A program made the translations under genes and the position numbers. DNA of 62,534 nt from Spirochaetia bacterium. GTDB lineage: Bacteria; Spirochaetota; Spirochaetia; Sphaerochaetales; Sphaerochaetaceae. The stretch lies in the NCBI GenBank assembly GCA_900769955.1, contig CAAGIP010000220.1:1-62534 (forward strand). Direction: 5' to 3'. Position 1 is the stretch's first letter. Every line of letters begins with the position of its first letter. The notes beneath the pieces are model-generated. The model did not search any database and was not told where the DNA came from. It saw nothing but the letters and a program-made list of their open reading frames with translations. Of the stretch, positions 41,188-49,878 are shown one piece after another.

Positions 41188-42426
41188 ATGAATTCTTCCC
41201 TGAGAGCTGATGCCGATCTCATTATTAAAAGAGCGATAAATGAAGCACTTCCCGACAGTGCGGTGAAAAGGGCACTTGCAGATCTTCCTGAATATAAGGG
41301 CAGTCTTATACTCATTGCGATCGGAAAGGCCGCATGGCAGATGGCCGCTGCCGCTTACAATGAGTTGGGCGCCGCCATATCCGCCGGAGTTGTCATAACC
41401 AAATATGACCACTCGCAGGGAAAAATCGGAAACCTTGAGATCATTGAGGCGGGGCATCCCGTCCCCGATGAAAACTCTGTACGCGGCACCGAAAAGGCGA
41501 TAGAGGCCGTAAGAAATCTTTCATCTGATGATCTTGTACTCTTTCTTGTATCAGGCGGCGGCTCGGCACTTTTTGAAAAGCCGCTGATCCCGGAGGACAA
41601 TCTTAAAAGACTGACCGGAGAACTGCTCTCATCGGGTGCCTCGATTTCTGAGATGAATACCGTAAGAAAGCGCATGAGTGCGGTAAAGGGCGGACGCTTT
41701 GCAGAGCTTTGCGCACCTGCGCATGTCTTTTCCATCGTACTTTCCGACGTAATCGGTGACAGGCTTGACATGATCGCATCAGGTCCTGCGTATCCCGACT
41801 CAACCACATGCGAGGATGCGTGGAATGTGGTGAGAAAGTATGGCCTTACGGTTACTGAGGAAATGAAAAAGGCTCTTTCAGCTGAGACTCCCAAGGTGCT
41901 ATCAAACGTGACGACGAAAGTAACGGGTTCCGTGAAGCAGCTCTGTGAGTCGGCATCTATGTGTGCCCGTGAGCTCGGTTATAAGCCATTCGTGCTTACG
42001 GGCTGCCTCTCATGCACTGCAAGGGAGGCAGGAGTCATGCTTTCAGACATTGCAAAACACTGGAACAGTACATCTGAAAGCATTGCATTCATCGCTGGGG
42101 GCGAAACCGTAGTGCGCCTTACGGGAAAAGGTAAGGGCGGACGCAATCAGGAACTTGCACTTGCAGCGGCCGAGGGCCTTTCCGAATGCACTGATGCATG
42201 TGTCTTCAGTGCAGGCTCCGACGGAACAGACGGTCCCACAGATGCCGCTGGCGGCTATGCGGACTCAATGACGCTTTCAGAGCTTACCGCTCTCGGAATC
42301 GATCTTCAGGGTGTTCTGGATGACAATGATTCATACCATGCACTTGAAAAAACAGGCGGCCTCATCATGACGGGGCCGACCGGTACCAATGTAAACGATT
42401 TATCAGTCCTGCTGATAAAGAGATGA
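41188..42426 (+). CDS. Glycerate 2-kinase (DUF4147/MOFRL type)
   Basis: 412 aa. Phosphorylates D-glycerate on C2 to 2-phosphoglycerate, feeding glycolysis. AIGKAAWQMAAAA near 50, LVSGGGSALFEKP near 118, EMNTVRKRMSAVKGGR near 152 with the catalytic Lys/Arg, then SDVIGDRLDMIASGP. The C-terminal MOFRL domain shows GGETVVRLTGKGKGGRNQELAL and SAGSDGTDGPTDAAGG. Sits 4 bases after larA-like. As the last gene of the second operon it suggests that glycerate is one exit of the pathway. Confidence 0.92.
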   Translation: MNSSLRADADLIIKRAINEALPDSAVKRALADLPEYKGSLILIAIGKAAWQMAAAAYNELGAAISAGVVITKYDHSQGKIGNLEIIEAGHPVPDENSVRGTEKAIEAVRNLSSDDLVLFLVSGGGSALFEKPLIPEDNLKRLTGELLSSGASISEMNTVRKRMSAVKGGRFAELCAPAHVFSIVLSDVIGDRLDMIASGPAYPDSTTCEDAWNVVRKYGLTVTEEMKKALSAETPKVLSNVTTKVTGSVKQLCESASMCARELGYKPFVLTGCLSCTAREAGVMLSDIAKHWNSTSESIAFIAGGETVVRLTGKGKGGRNQELALAAAEGLSECTDACVFSAGSDGTDGPTDAAGGYADSMTLSELTALGIDLQGVLDDNDSYHALEKTGGLIMTGPTGTNVNDLSVLLIKR

Positions 42427-42433
42427 TACTCAT

Positions 42434-42472
42434 GCGGGCCATCCTCTTTGAGTGGTGTCCCGCTTTTGTTTT
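42434..42472 (+). terminator. Terminator at the end of the catabolic operon
   Basis: GCGGG (42434-42438) pairs with CCCGC (42459-42463), with CCAT/GTGG pairing inside, followed by TTTTGTTTT. It lies 8 bases past the glycerate kinase stop. Confidence 0.7.
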
Positions 42473-42924
42473 CAGTCAAAGAGCTCAAGCGCCCTGTCGG
42501 AAACAGTGTTCAGAACGGGCTGGTATGCGCCGTTTTCCTCTATTTCCTTCTTCCTCTTCGTGAACTTTATGAATTCACGCCTCTCGATCTTCTCCAGGAA
42601 CTGTGCTTCCGCATAGTTTTTCTTCTGGTCATTCGAAACCCTGTTCCTCCCGATACCGCGCTTAAGGGCGAAGTGGAAGGTTATGACCATGAGATACCAG
42701 AATGCGGCAAGAAGGATTGGAAAGAGTGCCACCTGCTCGGGGTATGCGAAGAATGTGTACCTCGGATAGAGCAGAGTGAAGAAGTTGTTGAGTGTCAGCA
42801 GAAGTGAGAGCGCGAAAGGTATAATCCAGTAAAAGCCCTGACGGGAAAAGATGAACCTGAGACAGGAAAGTGACGAAAGGAACGTAAGCAGGAGCGCTGA
42901 TAGCGGAATAATGTATTCACTCAT
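42472..42924 (-). CDS. Small membrane protein, function unknown
   Basis: 150 aa from ATG 42924 (MSEYIIPLSALLL); the frame upstream overlaps the divergent dGTPase gene and was left out. Three predicted membrane helices (about residues 4-24, 32-52 and 62-85) followed by a charged cytoplasmic tail of about 60 residues rich in Lys, Arg and Glu (KRGIGRNRVSNDQ then KIERREFIKFTKRKKEIEE). No family recognised. It seems monocistronic and convergent with the glycerate kinase operon. Confidence 0.65.
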   Translation of the reverse strand: MSEYIIPLSALLLTFLSSLSCLRFIFSRQGFYWIIPFALSLLLTLNNFFTLLYPRYTFFAYPEQVALFPILLAAFWYLMVITFHFALKRGIGRNRVSNDQKKNYAEAQFLEKIERREFIKFTKRKKEIEENGAYQPVLNTVSDRALELFD

Positions 42925-43002
42925 GGCTGAATAATAACATATTGCATGCCGGCACGTGAATGTTTCCTTTAAAAATCGGTATGCATGTATTATGATTTTC
43001 CT

Positions 43003-44151
43003 ATGGAAAAGCTTGTTAACAGAATCGATCAGGAACTTCTGATGAAAAGGAAGACTCCACGCAGGGAGGACTTCAGGGGTGCATATTACCGTGATACCAC
43101 TGCCATCATACACTCATCTCCCTTCAGGAGACTCAAGCATAAGACTCAGGTGTTCTTCGCGCCTTCCAATGACCATATATGCACCAGAATGGAGCACGTG
43201 CTTCATGTCTCATCGATAGCAAGCTCCATATGCAGGCCGCTGGGGCTTGATACCGAGCTTGCCTGGGCTATCGGCATGGGCCACGATCTGGGGCATACCC
43301 CGTTCGGTCATGTAGGTGAAATCATAATGGACAGGATAAGCCGGAGAAAAGGGCTTGGAAAATTCGAGCATGAAGTCAACTCGCTTCGTGTCGTTGACCG
43401 GCTTGCCGAAAGGGGAAGGGGACTTAACCTGACCTATGCGGTGCGGGACGGCATCGTAAGTCACTGCGGCGAGCACTTCACACAGCGCATAATGCCTTCA
43501 TTCGAGGTTAAGGATCTGGATGGAATCACAACCCGAATCGGACTTGTGCCTTCAACGTTCGAGGCAACCGTGGTCCGCTTCTCTGATTCAATAGCTTACC
43601 TCGGCCGTGATTTCGAGGATGCATCGAGACTCGGGATCCTTTCGGAACCGCTTCCTGAAAAGTGTGCATCAACTCTTGGCAGGACCAATGGTGAAATAAT
43701 AAACACACTGGTTACTGACATCGTTGAAAACTCATCCATGAGCGAGGGCATAGGCTTTTCCGATAAGGTCTTTGACGCTGTCGTCGAGATGAAGGATTAC
43801 AATTACCGCTGTATTTACCGCTCGGATATCCTGAAGGGGTACAACAGCTACTTCGAGAGGCTGCTTAATCTTATCTACACATATCTTGAAGGACTCTTCG
43901 GACCTGACGATGATCCACGGGAAGCATGTGATGCGGAAAAGAACATGCTTGCCGCAGGCTTCTATGCCCACTACGCGGAAATGAAGGATGTTTACGCTGC
44001 TCTCGGTGAGGGAAGGGAGCGCCTGATATTCGACTATGTGGCAGGTATGAGCGACAACTTCGCGCTGGACTGCGCGAATGAAATTCTCAAGCCCGAGCAC
44101 CTCAACGATAAAATCGAGCTGAGCCAGAGAGGCAAGTGGTTTGACGCTTAA
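43003..44151 (+). CDS. dgt: dGTPase-like HD-domain deoxynucleotide triphosphohydrolase
   Basis: 382 aa. Releases triphosphate from dGTP or other dNTPs. The full set of Dgt motifs is present: SSPFRRLKHKTQVF, RMEHVLHVSSIASSICRPLGL (His), GMGHDLGHTPFGHVGE (the HD plus second His), and YAVRDGIVSHCGEH and FSDSIAYLGRDFEDA (distal Asp). Resembles the type 2 Dgt proteins of bacteria. The start is uncertain between 42985 and 43003 since neither has a ribosome binding site. Its stop overlaps that of nrdR by four bases on the other strand, pairing two genes that set deoxynucleotide levels. Confidence 0.92.
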   Translation: MEKLVNRIDQELLMKRKTPRREDFRGAYYRDTTAIIHSSPFRRLKHKTQVFFAPSNDHICTRMEHVLHVSSIASSICRPLGLDTELAWAIGMGHDLGHTPFGHVGEIIMDRISRRKGLGKFEHEVNSLRVVDRLAERGRGLNLTYAVRDGIVSHCGEHFTQRIMPSFEVKDLDGITTRIGLVPSTFEATVVRFSDSIAYLGRDFEDASRLGILSEPLPEKCASTLGRTNGEIINTLVTDIVENSSMSEGIGFSDKVFDAVVEMKDYNYRCIYRSDILKGYNSYFERLLNLIYTYLEGLFGPDDDPREACDAEKNMLAAGFYAHYAEMKDVYAALGEGRERLIFDYVAGMSDNFALDCANEILKPEHLNDKIELSQRGKWFDA

Positions 44152-44618
44152 TCCTTCCTTACCTGGGATGCGATGTGTTCGATTTCCTCGATGAACATGT
44201 CGAGATCATCAAATGCGCGGTAAACGGAAGCAAAGCGGACATATGCCACAGGGGATACAGTGTAGAGCTGCTTCAGTGTTTCCTCTCCGATCTCGGTGCT
44301 CTTTATGAGGTTGGTGTTCCTGGCCTTTTCCCTGATGCTGTCCTCAATTCTGTGGAGGATCTTCTCGATAGTGTCATGGCTGATCTTAAGCTTGTCGGTA
44401 CACGTCAGCACCCCGCGCTCGACCTTCTTGATGTCGAAGGGCTGCTGGGAGCCGTCCTTCTTGATGACTATTATGGGTTTTTCCTCAATTCTCTCGTAGC
44501 TCGTGAATCTGTAGCCGCACTGGGTGCATTCCCGCCTGCGCCTGATCGTGGTCGAATCCCTGTTCTGTCTTGATTCCAGGACCTTGTCCTGCTCATTGCC
44601 GCATCTTGGACATCTCAT
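44148..44618 (-). CDS. nrdR: Transcriptional repressor NrdR
   Basis: 156 aa. Zinc-ribbon plus ATP-cone repressor of ribonucleotide reductase genes. MRCPRCGNEQDKVLESRQN opens the zinc ribbon, RRRRECTQCGYRFTSYERIEE closes it with the second CxxC, and the ATP-cone begins at IVIKKDGSQQPFDIKKVERG. The start at 44618 is the universal MRCPxC start of the family. NrdR binds paired boxes near nrd operons; none was seen in this window. Confidence 0.96.
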   Translation of the reverse strand: MRCPRCGNEQDKVLESRQNRDSTTIRRRRECTQCGYRFTSYERIEEKPIIVIKKDGSQQPFDIKKVERGVLTCTDKLKISHDTIEKILHRIEDSIREKARNTNLIKSTEIGEETLKQLYTVSPVAYVRFASVYRAFDDLDMFIEEIEHIASQVRKD

Positions 44619-44721
44619 ATTTCTGATTCTATATCTCTTTACCGTCAATGGCAAAGCAAAATACAAAAAATTATGTAGATTATTGTTGAATTGGTAACAA
44701 TGGCTGGGTTAAAATAACAGT

Positions 44722-45384
44722 ATGGTAAATTCAATTTCATCATGCGTAAAGCACATCATCAACAGGACACCGTTCATCAATGAGATGCTGATACAGGATG
44801 TAATCAGTTACTCAAATCTCTCGAAGAGGATTCACTCCAAAGTTGAAGCCATGTATGGCCGCCCCGTAAATGAGAGTGCCATTGTGATGGCAGTAAGAAG
44901 ATATTCTGACGAGCTTAAGAATAAGGACCGCAAATGTCTCAAGGGCAAAATTGATTACGAGATCAGCATGAAGACCAATATCTATGATGTTAACTTCGTG
45001 CGTAACAATAACTTCGTCAACAAGCTGGCAATGCTCTATGAGAACGTGAAGCCCGGTAAGGGCGACTTTCTCAACATTTCGGTGGGATCCCATGAGATCA
45101 GTCTTTCAGTCAGTGAGAAGTTCAGATCTGAAGTGGATGAATTCATTAAGACTGAGGAGATCCTTCACGTCAAGGAAAACATGGTCGCAATCACGATCAG
45201 TTTCTCCGGTGATTTTTTAAAGACACCTGGAATTCTCTACATGGCAACACGCAAGCTGGCGTGGGAGAACATCAATCTTACCGAGATAGTATCGACAATG
45301 AATGAACTTACGTTCGTCATCGAGCGTGAGGACAGCATCAAGGCCCTTGACGTCCTGCAGTCCTTCTTTGATGAGGAAGTGTAG
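44722..45384 (+). CDS. ACT-domain protein, possible amino-acid-responsive regulator
   Basis: 220 aa. The C-terminal third looks like an ACT domain of the aspartokinase type: FSGDFLKTPGILYMATRKLA then NINLTEIVSTMNELTFVIER and a DSIKALDVLQSFF helix. The N-terminal part begins with a helical segment (MLIQDVISYSNLSKRIHSKVE near 22) that could be a winged helix. There is no kinase domain. Proteins of this layout occur in spirochaetes and archaea and are presumed regulators of amino-acid metabolism; this is inference. The 3' end overlaps the NTPase gene by 14 bases. Confidence 0.65.
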   Translation: MVNSISSCVKHIINRTPFINEMLIQDVISYSNLSKRIHSKVEAMYGRPVNESAIVMAVRRYSDELKNKDRKCLKGKIDYEISMKTNIYDVNFVRNNNFVNKLAMLYENVKPGKGDFLNISVGSHEISLSVSEKFRSEVDEFIKTEEILHVKENMVAITISFSGDFLKTPGILYMATRKLAWENINLTEIVSTMNELTFVIEREDSIKALDVLQSFFDEEV

Positions 45385-45793
45385 GATAGTATCCGGTGCG
45401 CGTGACAGCGGAAAGACCAGTTATATATCAGCCCTTGGCATAAGCCAGGGGATAATCACGCTCTCGGAAAACCCTGAAAAAAACACCAGATACCTTTCCT
45501 GTCTTTCAGACGGCACTAAACACGATTTCATGACCCGCATGAATGGCCGTTACGTCGTCTCTGAGGGTGCCTTTGAATGGGCCCATGAGAAGCTTTCCCG
45601 TATCGGAAGCGGGATTGCCGCAATAGATGAGTGCGGCATGATCGAACTCAGGGAAAAACGCGGATTTCATGACAGTATAACTGCATTGATGGAAAAAGAG
45701 GAAGTAACGCTTTATGTGTCTGTCCGCGATGCGTTTCTTCCTCTTTTCTTATCTGTTTTCGCTCCCGACGAATATGATGTGATCATGCTCTGA
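45371..45793 (+). CDS. THEP1-like P-loop nucleoside-triphosphatase
   Basis: 140 aa. P-loop VSGARDSGKTSYI at residues 7-19, and AIDECGMIELRE near 78-89, the Walker B/ENGxME-like motif of the THEP1 (COG1618) family; THEP1 proteins hydrolyse NTPs and are shorter P-loop proteins of unclear physiological role. The start at ATG 45371 (MRKCRIVSGARDSGKT) was chosen because the P-loop sits 7-10 residues from the N-terminus in this family. Its end overlaps the convergent phosphatase gene by 11 bases. Confidence 0.7.
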   Translation: MRKCRIVSGARDSGKTSYISALGISQGIITLSENPEKNTRYLSCLSDGTKHDFMTRMNGRYVVSEGAFEWAHEKLSRIGSGIAAIDECGMIELREKRGFHDSITALMEKEEVTLYVSVRDAFLPLFLSVFAPDEYDVIML

Positions 45794-46589
45794 CGGGAAG
45801 TATTCTCCTCATGCATTTAATGCCTTCAGGGGTGGATGCGTAAATGTCCTTCCTGAACTTTCTTTTGTGCCAGAGAAAGTCATCCGTGTATTCAAATGCA
45901 TCCCCATCCGTATATTCTATGTCCATTCCCTGCGAGAGGAGCACTGCATGTGCCGCAGCGACATCCCAAACGAAGCAGGGCTGGTTCACGCACCCTTCCA
46001 TACAGTCGAAGACGACGGGTGCAAGGAGGTGTATTATGGATGAACCGAAGGTTCTGACCTTTCCCTCAAACCTGGAAAAATCCATCTTCACCTGTCCGCC
46101 CGATCCCATGGTGACCTGTTTCACATCATCCTTGTCAGCCTTTCTCTGAAAAGGCACTCCGTCCACAAGGAGATCTGAGCCCGGATCAAGGCGCACCTTC
46201 ATGTCTTCACGGGCCTTTCCGAAGCGGGGAAGGTAAATCATTGCTCCGACAGGACGTCTTGTCCCGTCGAGGATTCCCAGTGCCACGGCAAATGACGGAA
46301 GCCCCTGAGAATAGACGTCGGTACCGTCAATCGGGTCAAGGATGAATATGTATGGAAAGCTGTCCCTGATCTCGCATTCCGCTTCCTCGGAGATAAAGGC
46401 GCATTCGGGAAAAAGCTCATGAACCTTATCGCTTATTCTTTTTGAAATCTCAAGATCCGTTTCCGTAAGGACCGAACCGTCGCTCTTATAGGAACGGTGT
46501 ATGTCCTGCTGTCTTTCCTTTGCCAGGAGGCCGCTGCTTATGACCTCATCCCAAAGGGAGTTAAGTGCTGATTTATCAAGAGTGTACAT
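45783..46589 (-). CDS. Inositol monophosphatase / CysQ-family phosphatase
   Basis: 268 aa. Mg-dependent, lithium-sensitive phosphatase family. FISEEAE (first metal Glu) near 71, ILDPIDGTDVYSQGLP near 86-101 (the DPIDGT metal motif), and CFVWDVAAAHAVL near 205 (the WDxAA motif). The substrate (inositol phosphate, 3'-phosphoadenosine 5'-phosphate, or another) cannot be decided. The start was placed at ATG 46589 (MYTLDKSALNS) since residues before it are low-complexity lysines next to the divergent mfd start. Confidence 0.87.
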   Translation of the reverse strand: MYTLDKSALNSLWDEVISSGLLAKERQQDIHRSYKSDGSVLTETDLEISKRISDKVHELFPECAFISEEAECEIRDSFPYIFILDPIDGTDVYSQGLPSFAVALGILDGTRRPVGAMIYLPRFGKAREDMKVRLDPGSDLLVDGVPFQRKADKDDVKQVTMGSGGQVKMDFSRFEGKVRTFGSSIIHLLAPVVFDCMEGCVNQPCFVWDVAAAHAVLLSQGMDIEYTDGDAFEYTDDFLWHKRKFRKDIYASTPEGIKCMRRILPVRA

Positions 46590-46626
46590 TGTTTTTTTCT
46601 TCTTTTTTGAGTAACCTGATGAGGCT

Positions 46627-49600
46627 GTGGAAAAAGTCATCACCGATCTAATAAAAGATTACATCAGATCATCATCACTCTACAAGAGCTTTTCCCGGGA
46701 ACCCTTAGCCACTTTCAGACTCAAGGGGCTGGAAGGTTATCCCCTGACAAGACTCGCTGAAATCGTCCAGAGGAAGACTTCCTCAAGGATACTGTTTCTT
46801 ACTCCCACCGAGGAAATAGCAAGGGAAGCGTATCAGGATTTTTCCGATATAGCCGATATCCCGGTGATTTACTTCCCCTCAAGCGGTAAAAAGCTATACA
46901 GTCCATCAACTGCATCCAATGCGGAGTATGCGCAGAGCAGGGCCCTCGGGGAGATCGGAAAGCTTAAGCAGGGCATAATAGTCACGTCGCTCAGGGCTTT
47001 TTCCTCGCCGGTCATCAGCCGTGCATCCCTTTCCTCTCTTTCCATTGAACTGAGGACAGGCATGCCTTTTAAGCCGATGGAACTTGCACAAAGGCTCTCA
47101 AAGGCAGGTTATTTCCGTCAGGGCAGCTGCTATGAGGTCGGAACATATTCCATCAGGGGAGAAGTGATGGAAATCTTCCCCTATGGGGACGATAATCCGA
47201 TCAGGCTCTATGCCGCATGGGATGAGGTTGAGAAGATCGCGGTATATGACCCCATAACCCAGAAAGCAATAAAGACGCTCTCAAGATACTCACTTTCACT
47301 CATGAGCAGTGAAAGCACTGCTGAAAGCGAACCTTTCACTGCATATCTCAGTTCTTCCGATTACCTCTTTTATGTGGGCTCATCGAGGATGGAAGTATCT
47401 TTCAAGTCTCTGATGAATGAGGCAAAGGCACTTTTCAAGGAAGCATACAACGATAACCGTGATGTGGCGCTTCCTGATAAGCTGCTTGTGAACCCGATGG
47501 ATTTTGCCGCTGCAAAGCATGCGAAGATGGTTACTGAGGACATAATGTGCGAGGGGTGTCATGTTTTTGACATCCAGAGCGCACGCTCCTATTTCGGCAA
47601 TGTCACATATTTCAAGGAGGAGCTTGAGGGCCTCATCCGCAACCGCTACAGGACCGTCATCGTTGCTCCGACACAGGTTCAGAAGGAAAGACTTGATACG
47701 GTTCTCAGGGACTATCCTGAAGCGGAGCTTACGGTAAGTGACATCTCCCATGGATTTACCATAGATGCAGTGAAGCTTTCCGTGATCCTTGATGCCGAGA
47801 TCTTCGGCAGGCGCAGGGTAAAGGCTGAAAAGAATCTTGTTAATGTCTCATCGGCCCCGATCGACTCATTTGTCGACCTGAAGGAAGGTGACTTCGTCGT
47901 CCATGTGAACTACGGTATAGGACAGTTCGTCAGGATCGAGAGGGCCAAGACCACAAGAAGCGAAAGGGATTACATCAAGATAAGGTATGCAAATGACGAA
48001 TACCTCTATGTCCCTATTGAACAGGCTGACCTTGTACAGCGCTACATCGGATCTGACGGAAGGAAGCCCAAGCTTGATGCAATGGGCGGATCCGGGTGGA
48101 CAAGAAAGAAGCAGAAGGCACTTAAGAATGCGGAAGAGCTTGCGGGGCACCTGATAAAGCTCTATGCCGCACGTCAGAATTCATTCGGCTTTCCTTTCCT
48201 TCCCGACAACGACTGGCAGCTTCAGTTCGAGGCCTCATTCCCGTTCACTGAAACACCTGACCAGCTCAAGTGCATTGAGGACATTAAGCGTGACATGGAA
48301 AGTGACCATGTCATGGACCGCCTTGTATGCGGGGATGTGGGCTACGGTAAAACCGAAATTGCATTCCGTGCCGCATTTAAGGCCGTCATGAGCGGAAAAC
48401 AGGTTGCATTCCTTGCTCCCACCACAATCCTTGCCGAGCAGCACTACAGAAAATTTAAGGAGCGTGTCGAGGGGTTCCCTGTCAATGTCGAGATGCTTTC
48501 AAGGATTGTGAGCACAAAGGAACAGCGGAGGATCCTCGGTGCGCTGAAGGACGGAAAGGTCGATGTGCTCTTCGGTACCCACAAGATACTGCAGAAGAGT
48601 GTCGTTTACAAAAACTTAGGACTTCTTGTCGTCGATGAGGAGCAGCGCTTCGGAGTAAAGGATAAGGAGAAAATCAAGTCACTCAAAGTTAATGTCGACT
48701 GCCTGACGCTCTCGGCAACGCCGATTCCAAGGACCCTTTACATGTCACTTCTCAAGGTCCGTGACATGTCACTTCTTACCACTGCGCCGCGTGAACGCCT
48801 TCCCGTGACGACAGTAATCACCGATTACAACATGCAGAGGGTGGTAAGCGCCATCAGAAAGGAACTGGAAAGGGGAGGACAGGTATTCTACCTCCATAAC
48901 CGCATTCAGGACCTTTCCGAGGTTGCATATCAGCTCAGGATGCTCATCCCGGAAGCGATAATCGAATATGCCCATGGCCAGATGGATCCCGACGAACTTG
49001 AGGATATCATGCACCGTTTTGTCTATGAAGGCGTGCAGGTGCTTGTGTCCACCACGATCATCGAGAACGGAATCGATATTCCGAACGTCAACACGATAAT
49101 TATTGACAATGCGGAGAGATTCGGACTTTCACAGCTTTACCAGTTAAGGGGAAGGGTCGGACGCAGTGACCGTCAGGCATACTGCTACCTTTTCTACCCG
49201 AGCGAGGACATGCTCAACGACGATGCAGTCAAGCGCCTCAAGGTCCTGAGTGAACACACATCCCTCGGAAGCGGCTTCAAGGTCGCAATGAAGGATATGG
49301 AGATAAGGGGGGCCGGAAACATCCTGGGACAGGAACAGAGCGGTGAGCTCGAGGCCGTCGGTCTTGACATGTACATGAAGATCCTTGATGAGGAGATCAC
49401 AAGGCAGACCCATGGTGAGAAGAGCCAGGAGGAGAGGGAAGTATATCTCGAACTTGACTACTCGGGCTTCATACCCGATACCTATATCAGGGATCCCGCA
49501 ACCAAGTTTGAGGTTTACAAGAAGATTTCTTCAGTAAGAACCGATTACGAACTTGAGGCGCTCAGGGGAGAACTTGAGGACCGCTTCGGTGCATATCCCG

Positions 49601-49875
49601 TTGAAGTGGACAACCTCTTCTGCATAGCGCAGATCAAGATCCTGTGCAGGAAGCTGGAGATTTATCACCTTTCCGAGAGCCGCGGCTTCGTGCAGGTTGA
49701 ATTCTCACACCTTGCCGCGATAAAGCCAGAGAAGATCATAAACCTGCTGCGTCTCAGCAACGGCAGGGTAAAGATGGATTCATCGAGGATGAACTACATG
49801 AAGATGCAGACCGATGCGGTCAGCCTTAAGGACAAGGCGCTTTTCATCCTCGAACAGCTGAAGAGACTGGAGTAG
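46627..49875 (+). CDS. mfd: Transcription-repair coupling factor Mfd
   Basis: 1082 aa from a GTG start with only a weak GAGG before it. Removes RNA polymerase stalled at lesions and recruits UvrA. UvrB-like N-terminal region, then the CarD-like RNA-polymerase interaction domain at about residues 417-480 (GDFVVHVNYGIGQFVRIE), translocase Walker A GDVGYGKTE (about 569), DEEQRFG box, and QLYQLRGRVGRSDRQAYCYL (motif VI), ending with a TRCF C-terminal domain. Full family length. Followed after three bases by trmB. Confidence 0.96.
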   Translation: MEKVITDLIKDYIRSSSLYKSFSREPLATFRLKGLEGYPLTRLAEIVQRKTSSRILFLTPTEEIAREAYQDFSDIADIPVIYFPSSGKKLYSPSTASNAEYAQSRALGEIGKLKQGIIVTSLRAFSSPVISRASLSSLSIELRTGMPFKPMELAQRLSKAGYFRQGSCYEVGTYSIRGEVMEIFPYGDDNPIRLYAAWDEVEKIAVYDPITQKAIKTLSRYSLSLMSSESTAESEPFTAYLSSSDYLFYVGSSRMEVSFKSLMNEAKALFKEAYNDNRDVALPDKLLVNPMDFAAAKHAKMVTEDIMCEGCHVFDIQSARSYFGNVTYFKEELEGLIRNRYRTVIVAPTQVQKERLDTVLRDYPEAELTVSDISHGFTIDAVKLSVILDAEIFGRRRVKAEKNLVNVSSAPIDSFVDLKEGDFVVHVNYGIGQFVRIERAKTTRSERDYIKIRYANDEYLYVPIEQADLVQRYIGSDGRKPKLDAMGGSGWTRKKQKALKNAEELAGHLIKLYAARQNSFGFPFLPDNDWQLQFEASFPFTETPDQLKCIEDIKRDMESDHVMDRLVCGDVGYGKTEIAFRAAFKAVMSGKQVAFLAPTTILAEQHYRKFKERVEGFPVNVEMLSRIVSTKEQRRILGALKDGKVDVLFGTHKILQKSVVYKNLGLLVVDEEQRFGVKDKEKIKSLKVNVDCLTLSATPIPRTLYMSLLKVRDMSLLTTAPRERLPVTTVITDYNMQRVVSAIRKELERGGQVFYLHNRIQDLSEVAYQLRMLIPEAIIEYAHGQMDPDELEDIMHRFVYEGVQVLVSTTIIENGIDIPNVNTIIIDNAERFGLSQLYQLRGRVGRSDRQAYCYLFYPSEDMLNDDAVKRLKVLSEHTSLGSGFKVAMKDMEIRGAGNILGQEQSGELEAVGLDMYMKILDEEITRQTHGEKSQEEREVYLELDYSGFIPDTYIRDPATKFEVYKKISSVRTDYELEALRGELEDRFGAYPVEVDNLFCIAQIKILCRKLEIYHLSESRGFVQVEFSHLAAIKPEKIINLLRLSNGRVKMDSSRMNYMKMQTDAVSLKDKALFILEQLKRLE

Positions 49876-49878
49876 AAA

